From positions 1-26,625 of the IMG/VR virus record IMGVR_UViG_3300017759_000057: a stretch of 26,625 bases of DNA; one strand, written 5' to 3'. This document shows positions 21,519 through 26,625 of this stretch, one piece after another. Each line of letters begins with the position of its first letter. Position 1 is the first letter of the stretch. The translations under genes were made by a program, and so were the position numbers. A model generated the notes under the pieces. It saw only the letters and a list, made by a program, of their open reading frames with translations. It was not told the origin of the DNA and did not search any database. The stretch comes from a virus.

Positions 21519-22918
21519 ATGTCTATCTCCTCAAATCTTAGATAAAGTAAAGTATCGTCATAATTAGGTAATAAATTTCTAATGCTGAATGATTTTCTTG
21601 GTTTATTTACAACAGACAATTCATGTAAAATTCCCATAAATTGTTTATTTGTAGTAGAACTACCTGCCCCAACAGAACCACCTGTTGCTCCAATATAAAT
21701 ATCACTTGCTCCAAAGGAGAAGGTTCCTGTTCCAGAAATTGCATTCGTTTGGCTACCGCCGGAATCAAATAGTTTTAATTTTTTACCATTTAAAAATAAT
21801 TCTATGCTTTTATTTGAAGAGTTGAAAGAACAACCTATGTGAAACTGTTGGTTTATGTATGCTGCATCTCTCTCAATCGGGAGGTATAAGTCAGTTGTCG
21901 TACTACTAATAGAAGCAGTATGCGAGCCACCTGTGACCCCTAAACTACTTGCATTAACAGCAGTAACACGGCCCAAGGAAACGAAGTCAAAGCCATCTTT
22001 GACATAAACAACTTCACCGACTGAAACTATGGCTGTTCCACCACTACTAATTTGATTTACTAAAGGACTATGTGCATCACTACCATTAAAATTATCAAAA
22101 GTAGCAATTTTTTTATATTGTAATAAACCGTTAGAATCGAAACCTACTTTATCACTAGCATCATTATAGAAAAATTGCCTACCACTATTAGCAGTAATTA
22201 TATTATTACTTGTTAAGGTTGTCGTGGTTGTTCCAATTGTTATTGCTACTTTTAATTTATATTCCGCAGGTTGATTAACATTGGTGCTTGTATTATTTAA
22301 TAATGAAAGACTTAATCCCGAACTATTAAACACCATCATTTCGTGTGTTATTCTTGCTGCGTTTGTTAAATATTTTGAAGATTGATAATCTGTTTGGGTT
22401 GGCGCAGAAGAAGTTCCATCTAGAGAAGAAGTTGGTGGAGAAGGCATAATTTTATGTGATGATGGAGTAACAAAATAAACTCTTGCGTTTGTTCTATTAC
22501 TACTTGTAATGCTATCCCTAGAAATTGTTATTCTTGTAGCACTTGTTATTTCACTAATAAAAGTTTCTTCTCCAAAATCTGAATTGTTCACAACTCTCAT
22601 ACCCACCTTTAATTTAGCAGTTGAATCCATATCAATGATAGTTCTAGCACTTGTTGTATAATCACAAGTATCATCAATTATTTCACTGGGCCTATCCTTT
22701 CCACCAAATTCTGCTGACTTAGTTGCTTGTCCATCACCATTTACATCAAATGGAGTCAAAACAGTTTCAAGTGTGAAAGAATCTTCGTGCGAAAATAAAC
22801 CATATCCCAAATCATATGTAGAGTTGGGAACATTATCGCTATAATCAATCTTTAAATGACCATTACACATAACGGGAAAAACCAAACCCCTTTGTTTTCC
22901 AGTTAAAATTTTATACAA
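21515..22918 (-). CDS. LamG/concanavalin-like tail protein, 467 aa, TTG start
   Basis: The TTG start at 22918 lies 5 nt after GAGGTG, and no ATG is suitably placed. The C-terminal ~120 residues have the LamG/concanavalin A-like pattern: FHIGCSFNSS, IELFLNGKKL, SDIYIGA and GILHELSVVNKPR, suggesting glycan binding on the virion. Residues around 58-65 (DVNGDGQA) look like a lone EF-hand-type calcium loop. Another module near 103-140 (VGMRVVNNSDFGEETFIS) resembles the beta modules at the start of the next protein. The stop overlaps the start of the giant hub gene. Confidence 0.7.
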   Translation of the reverse strand: MYKILTGKQRGLVFPVMCNGHLKIDYSDNVPNSTYDLGYGLFSHEDSFTLETVLTPFDVNGDGQATKSAEFGGKDRPSEIIDDTCDYTTSARTIIDMDSTAKLKVGMRVVNNSDFGEETFISEITSATRITISRDSITSSNRTNARVYFVTPSSHKIMPSPPTSSLDGTSSAPTQTDYQSSKYLTNAARITHEMMVFNSSGLSLSLLNNTSTNVNQPAEYKLKVAITIGTTTTTLTSNNIITANSGRQFFYNDASDKVGFDSNGLLQYKKIATFDNFNGSDAHSPLVNQISSGGTAIVSVGEVVYVKDGFDFVSLGRVTAVNASSLGVTGGSHTASISSTTTDLYLPIERDAAYINQQFHIGCSFNSSNKSIELFLNGKKLKLFDSGGSQTNAISGTGTFSFGASDIYIGATGGSVGAGSSTTNKQFMGILHELSVVNKPRKSFSIRNLLPNYDDTLLYLRFEEIDI

Positions 22919-22927
22919 AATAACACC

Positions 22928-23560
22928 TCAAGGAAAGACTCTTGCTAATTCAAATTCTAATGAGAAAGAAAGGTCATGTGATTCTGCTTCAAAATTACAA
23001 GTGAAACTACGAACAAACCCAAGCAAACCAGTATCGGTTGAAGTTTCAGGAAATCCTTCTAAAGGAATAGGAACTAATTCATTTTCAAGAGTATTTGCAG
23101 AACCTCTTGAATGAAATGTTAGCGGTACTAAAACTCCCGTACTTCTATCATTAACATCGACTCCACTCCTAGTAGCATAGTCATTTCCTACAAAAGAAGG
23201 CATTAATATTAGCAATTCGGAGAAGGCTTGGTTTCTTGCAAAACTTGTAGCGTCAACACCGGAAGCAATCATTTGTGCAACTTCATGGGCAGTAAATGTT
23301 CTTGATGTTGCTACTCCGGCAATAGTTTTTTTAATAACTGTATCGCTAATAAAACCACTAAGAGAAATTGTTTTATTTGCAACCCCTATATCTAAAGCAA
23401 CTTGTTCAGATTCACCAGTAAAAAATGTCGTAAAAGGAACAGGTAATGCAGGTTGTGTTTTAGTTACACTTATTCCTACGGTGCTTACATCTAAAGGTAT
23501 TGTATCTACTGTTAAATCAGTACCAGTAAAATTTTGGGTTTTAAGATATACATAAGTCAT
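22928..23560 (-). CDS. Probable distal tail protein, 210 aa
   Basis: The product has 210 residues, beta-rich without Cys except C188. It lies directly after the tape measure gene, where distal tail or baseplate wedge proteins usually sit. ATG is preceded by GAGGTGAAAA, and the upstream stop is part of that site. The strand pattern at the start (TDLTVDTIPLDVSTVGISV) and end (SHDLSFSLEFELARVFP) suits a tail ring protein. No family motif is certain, so the name rests on gene order. Confidence 0.55.
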   Translation of the reverse strand: MTYVYLKTQNFTGTDLTVDTIPLDVSTVGISVTKTQPALPVPFTTFFTGESEQVALDIGVANKTISLSGFISDTVIKKTIAGVATSRTFTAHEVAQMIASGVDATSFARNQAFSELLILMPSFVGNDYATRSGVDVNDRSTGVLVPLTFHSRGSANTLENELVPIPLEGFPETSTDTGLLGFVRSFTCNFEAESHDLSFSLEFELARVFP

Positions 23561-23569
23561 TTTTTCACC

Positions 23570-25606
23570 TCAAATTAAATTACCGAAAGGAACTCTTCTA
23601 TTTATTTTATTGCCAATCATTTTACCTAATTGTTCTGCAACTCTTCTCATTTCGGCATCGGAAGTATCTTTAGCATTGATAGTGATATTAAAAACATTAG
23701 TATCTCCACCAACCATTCTTTTAGATTGGGAATTAGAATACACCCTTGAACCAGCATTTAAATTTAAAAGTTCAGGCCCTCTTTCTCCTACTAATGATAA
23801 GCCACCATGAGAAGTACCGCCATTAGCAAACTTTCCTTTTATGGTTCCAAATACTCCTTCTTCTTTTAGACTATCTTTTATTGAGTTATAACCACCTTTT
23901 ATCTTTTTTACTGGATTTAAGAAATCTCTTATTTGAACGGACAAACCTATCAATTTTCCACCCGCATTTTTAATAGAAGTAAGTAGTTGTTCTTTTCTTA
24001 CTTCTATACTAAATGAGTTTTTAAGTTCTGCAAAGAACTCAGTAAAACCAAAAATAATATCATTCTTTGTTTTTATTAAGAAATTTATAGCATCATTATA
24101 CAATGTAGTAAAGTAATGTTGTATTCCAGCAAGGAAATCATTTATATAATCCTCTATATGTTGAAATTTTTCATCAAAGTTATCATTTAACCAATACGCT
24201 ACACTAAATAAAGCCGCTAGAACAGCAACTCCAATAAGAACAGGTAATGCAAAAGTAGCAGCAATTGACAACGCTAATCCAATTAAAAATTGGACAACAA
24301 TTAAAGCCACTACTACTAATGCTACTTTCATTATAATACTAGTAACTTTTCTTCTAAAGTCAGGGTCTTTGTAGAATTTATAGACAGCATCCATAAGCAA
24401 ATCAAATCCGGCTACTAACGCTAAGAAACCTGCTTCTAAAAGTATTCTTCCAGTTTTCTTAAGAACTTGAATCCCTTTGTCTACAAATTTTCCAGCATAG
24501 TCTAAGGCTTTTGTATAATCACCGTTGATAAAAGCAGAAACCATTTTCCAACCAACTTTTAAGAAATCGAAGACCATTAAGCCTAACTCCTTTATGTCGT
24601 CTATCACCCCAAACTCTTTCAATATTTTAAAATATCTTTCTAAGAATTTAACTATAATAAATATTGCTACTATAGCAACCATTCCAAGAATTAAATATTT
24701 AAATAGCATTGACATAAGAGGCTGTAGTTTCATAGTAAATTTTCTCATTTTCATTCTAAACGCTATTGCATCTTTTGAAAAAGGATTAAATCCAGCATAA
24801 AATAACTTAACTGTTTTAGTTATTCCTAAAAGAGGAAACAATAACATTTTAGCACTTTTTAAATTATCAGTAACTCCCTTTGCATTTGCTCTTGCAGCAT
24901 CCTTTCTTACTGCTCTACCTGCTTTTAATTGGTCTCTTTTTTGAGCAAATCTTTCTTTAATATCTGCTGCTAATGCTGCACCTGCTCTACGAAAATCTCC
25001 CTTTCCTTCATTCTTTGCTTTCATTTTTGCTAACAGTACAGCATCTTTTATTCTATTCTTGTCAAAAGCATATTGAATTTTAGCAGTTTTTTGTATCTGT
25101 AATTTTTCTTCGTCTAATAAAGAGTTGCGATTCTTCATAAATTTTATCGCTCTTAACATAGATTTTTCTCTATCACCAGTGGCTTGAAATACACTTTGAT
25201 ATGCTTCCGAAAATACTAATGCTTTTTGGTCGGTGTCAGCCAATTTTTTTGTTCCTTTAATTAATTCATATTGACTGTCATTAATTTCTACCATTACTTC
25301 ATTTAATTTCTCATAGCCTTTTATTTTATCTAAAAGTGACTTTGCTGCCTCAGATTGGGCTTTCATATTTGCTTTTGACCGAGTTTCAAAACCAGCCAAA
25401 ATAGAAAGATATGCTCTTATTTTATTTTGTGTACTCCATAAAGGAGTACCGGAGACTAAACGACTAAATGTAGTCCAAGCCTTTCCTGCGCCTTCTGTAC
25501 TAGCCGCCGCAGAAGTAAGAGTCTTGGTTAATCCCTTAAACTCAATACCTGCGCTAATTGTTCCAGTTCTAAGAGTTTCTAAAGAATTAATAACATCATT
25601 AACCAT
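23570..25606 (-). CDS. Tail tape measure protein, 678 aa
   Basis: The product has 678 residues. The N-terminal half is highly helical and charged (80-290). Membrane-like helices occur at about 301-320 and 424-472, as in tape measure proteins that enter the host membrane during DNA ejection. The C-terminus has the characteristic FANGGTSHGG, then LVGERGPELL (606-614), then NVFNITINA and a final amphipathic helix, as in many tape measure proteins. At about 1.5 angstroms per residue the tail would be near 100 nm, an estimate from the family rule. The ATG is 1 nt after the chaperone stop, behind GGAGTAGG. Confidence 0.85.
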   Translation of the reverse strand: MVNDVINSLETLRTGTISAGIEFKGLTKTLTSAAASTEGAGKAWTTFSRLVSGTPLWSTQNKIRAYLSILAGFETRSKANMKAQSEAAKSLLDKIKGYEKLNEVMVEINDSQYELIKGTKKLADTDQKALVFSEAYQSVFQATGDREKSMLRAIKFMKNRNSLLDEEKLQIQKTAKIQYAFDKNRIKDAVLLAKMKAKNEGKGDFRRAGAALAADIKERFAQKRDQLKAGRAVRKDAARANAKGVTDNLKSAKMLLFPLLGITKTVKLFYAGFNPFSKDAIAFRMKMRKFTMKLQPLMSMLFKYLILGMVAIVAIFIIVKFLERYFKILKEFGVIDDIKELGLMVFDFLKVGWKMVSAFINGDYTKALDYAGKFVDKGIQVLKKTGRILLEAGFLALVAGFDLLMDAVYKFYKDPDFRRKVTSIIMKVALVVVALIVVQFLIGLALSIAATFALPVLIGVAVLAALFSVAYWLNDNFDEKFQHIEDYINDFLAGIQHYFTTLYNDAINFLIKTKNDIIFGFTEFFAELKNSFSIEVRKEQLLTSIKNAGGKLIGLSVQIRDFLNPVKKIKGGYNSIKDSLKEEGVFGTIKGKFANGGTSHGGLSLVGERGPELLNLNAGSRVYSNSQSKRMVGGDTNVFNITINAKDTSDAEMRRVAEQLGKMIGNKINRRVPFGNLI

Positions 25607-25607
25607 T

Positions 25608-25820
25608 TTACCTACTCCTACTCTTACGCTCCATTTCTTTTTGCATTTTTTCCATTTCTTCTGATTTTATAGTTTCAAAAGTCATATGAACTTGTAATAG
25701 GTCTTTTACTAAATTTACTGGCATTTTATAAACTTCTAAGGGGCTTATCGCTAAGGCTTTAGATAAAGTATAAACGGTGATTAAGGACATTATATCAGGA
25801 GAAGAATCCTTCCCTCTCAT
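25608..25820 (-). CDS. Tail assembly chaperone, C-terminal (gpT-like) part, 70 aa
   Basis: The 70-residue helical protein contains LSKALAISPLEVYKMP and ends with a charged helix, as in tail chaperone extensions encoded just before the tape measure gene. It has its own ATG with AAGGG upstream. The same frame is open without a stop back into the end of the preceding chaperone gene, where a slippery A AAA AAG lies at 25838-25844. It can thus be made as the C-terminal part of a -1 frameshift fusion of about 197 residues. The fusion would bind the tape measure protein and recruit tail tube subunits. Confidence 0.7.
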   Translation of the reverse strand: MRGKDSSPDIMSLITVYTLSKALAISPLEVYKMPVNLVKDLLQVHMTFETIKSEEMEKMQKEMERKSRSR

Positions 25821-25828
25821 ACAATCCC

Positions 25829-26200
25829 TTATTCTTCCTTTTTTACTTCATCCTCCTGCATCATAGCCATTGGATTAGGCAGGATTTCTTTTAATTGATT
25901 ACCGACATATGGGCTTAATCGTAGCATGTCGAGAGTTGAAAGTGATGGCTCAGTCTTTTCAATAAAGTTTTCAACCATGTATCTATACATGGCCTGTAAA
26001 TCAATATCAAAAGATTGAGTTCTTTGGTCTATCTTCATAACTGCATTAAGGGCTTTTTCGGCTTCTAGCCAAGTAGGTTCCTTAATCCAGACTTTTAAAT
26101 ATTCATCTGATTCGGGAGACACTTTAACATAGTGTTCCTTCGCTTCTACAAGTGCAAATAAAGCACTCTTTTCTTTAACAATTTTTTTACTGTTTAACAT
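25829..26200 (-). CDS. Tail assembly chaperone, N-terminal (gpG-like), 123 aa
   Basis: ATG 26200 is chosen since AAGGTGG lies 5 nt before it; the frame is open further up, but without a good start. The 123-residue product is mostly helical, with SALFALVEAKEHYVKV near the start and an acidic end (MMQEDEVKKEE). Position between tail tube and tape measure genes matches the gpG family. Its last codons GTA AAA AAG form a slippery site that would shift ribosomes into the downstream frame. Confidence 0.7.
   Translation of the reverse strand: MLNSKKIVKEKSALFALVEAKEHYVKVSPESDEYLKVWIKEPTWLEAEKALNAVMKIDQRTQSFDIDLQAMYRYMVENFIEKTEPSLSTLDMLRLSPYVGNQLKEILPNPMAMMQEDEVKKEE
25838..25844 (-). promoter_or_regulatory. 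Programmed -1 frameshift site A AAA AAG
   Basis: In the minus-strand message the zero-frame codons are GTA AAA AAG GAA GAA TAA, so A AAA AAG is in register for tandem -1 slippage. The -1 frame then reads GRIRDC and runs into the next chaperone frame without a stop. AGGAGG (25852-25857) lies 7 nt upstream, like the Shine-Dalgarno stimulator of E. coli dnaX. Confidence 0.75.
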
Positions 26201-26255
26201 ATTATCCACCTTCAAAAACCAACAAACAAACAAACGGTGTGTTGGTGGAATATGA

Positions 26256-26378
26256 TTACTCTAATTTAGAATCCTTTTTTGGAGTCACCTTCGGAGTATC
26301 TTTCTTAGCCGGTTTCTTTTTAGAAGCCGCTTTTAATCTTTCTTGAATCAAAATTCCTTTTTCGCTCTTTGAAACCAT
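26256..26378 (-). CDS. Lys-rich small protein, 40 aa
   Basis: ATG 26378 follows AGGGGTG by about 5 nt and lies 4 nt after the tail tube stop. The 40-residue product is strongly basic, with a Lys/Pro/Ala tail (SKKKPAKKDTPKVTPKKD), resembling a disordered histone-tail-like peptide. It is coded between tail tube and chaperone genes. It may be a virion or DNA-interacting peptide; function unknown. The 55 nt after it hold only the next ribosome binding site and an AAAC-rich stretch. Confidence 0.5.
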   Translation of the reverse strand: MVSKSEKGILIQERLKAASKKKPAKKDTPKVTPKKDSKLE

Positions 26379-26382
26379 ATAA

Positions 26383-26625
26383 TCACCCCTGTAAAACCCA
26401 ATGTGTTTTAACTGTGCATGAATTTAATGTTCTTGGCATTACAGTTCCTTCTACTGTAATTGGCCCTTTATCATCAGGAATAGTAAAGTTAGCAGAACTT
26501 AAGTAATAATCTTGCAACTTAATAAGAATTTGTTCACCATTTGCCTTATCAAATTGTAAAGTAAGCAAAGTTGAAGCGGTATCATCTACTTCTGTTTGGT
26601 TTAATAATTGTTCAAATAACTTATC
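26383..26625 (-). CDS. Probable major tail tube protein, C-terminal 80 aa (5' end outside window)
   Basis: An open frame enters from the right edge and ends at 26383. The 80 visible residues are beta-rich: LLTLQFDKANGEQ, ILIKLQDYYLSSANFTI, and a closing strand pair with TVEGTVMPRTL and VKTHWVLQG. This suits the last strands of a tail tube protein, and the gene order (tube, chaperones, tape measure) supports it. An internal TTG at 26568 is not needed as a start, since the frame is open to the window edge. Confidence 0.6.
   Translation of the reverse strand, partial: DKLFEQLLNQTEVDDTASTLLTLQFDKANGEQILIKLQDYYLSSANFTIPDDKGPITVEGTVMPRTLNSCTVKTHWVLQG

Noticed and set aside
1-26625. tRNA genes, CRISPR arrays or insertion sequences
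   Set aside because: None was seen: no cloverleaf-like run with a GTTCRANNC arm, no regularly spaced repeats and no transposase motifs. The gene packing leaves almost no space for them.

Overview
The window looks like part of an AT-rich genome of a tailed (head-tail, Caudoviricetes-like) archaeal virus. The best fit is to marine viruses of the magrovirus type, thought to infect Marine Group II Euryarchaeota. The reasons are an archaeal/eukaryotic-style replication set (PCNA-like clamp, family B DNA polymerase, primase with PriS-like and PriL-like parts, XPF/ERCC4 nuclease, RecB/Cas4-like nuclease, P-loop helicase) next to an ordinary phage tail module. Viral group and host are inferences from gene content; no marker in the window proves them, and another archaeal lineage is possible.

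There are two convergent arms. The left arm (1-11421, plus strand) is a dense replication operon: unknown genes, sliding clamp, N-terminal part of PolB, a 1,960-bp block of ten mostly tiny genes, C-terminal part of PolB, RecB/Cas4-like nuclease, two small genes, primase, XPF-like nuclease, helicase, DUF4177-like protein, DEDDy exonuclease and two tiny genes. Nearly every junction is an ATGA-type stop/start overlap preceded by a Shine-Dalgarno sequence, so translation is probably coupled. The arm ends in a hairpin and two T-tracts at 11430-11477. The right arm (26625 down to 11512, minus strand) is the tail module, read in this order: tail tube protein (partial), Lys-rich small protein, two tail assembly chaperone frames with a likely -1 frameshift, tape measure protein, distal tail protein, LamG-like protein, 2,285-residue baseplate/hub protein, small tail protein, repeat-containing tail fibre, Ig-like protein and a tiny membrane protein.

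The most interesting system is the broken polymerase gene. polB is cut between motif B and motif C by an insertion flanked by a 9-bp direct repeat. Both halves remain clean open frames with their own ribosome binding sites, so a two-subunit polymerase is expected. The insertion carries a GIY-YIG (T5orf172/MUG113-type) nuclease with a C-terminal HTH, a plausible homing enzyme. Its boundaries coincide with a recurrent gene-junction sequence (AAGGAGATGAAAGTATGA) that also occurs by chance inside the intact polymerase codons. This suggests that small genes are shuffled into the operon through the translation-initiation junction itself.

No tRNA, rRNA, CRISPR array or transposase was seen. No gene-free stretch longer than 300 bases exists. 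No promoter could be called with confidence; both arms read as long co-transcribed units whose promoters lie outside the window.
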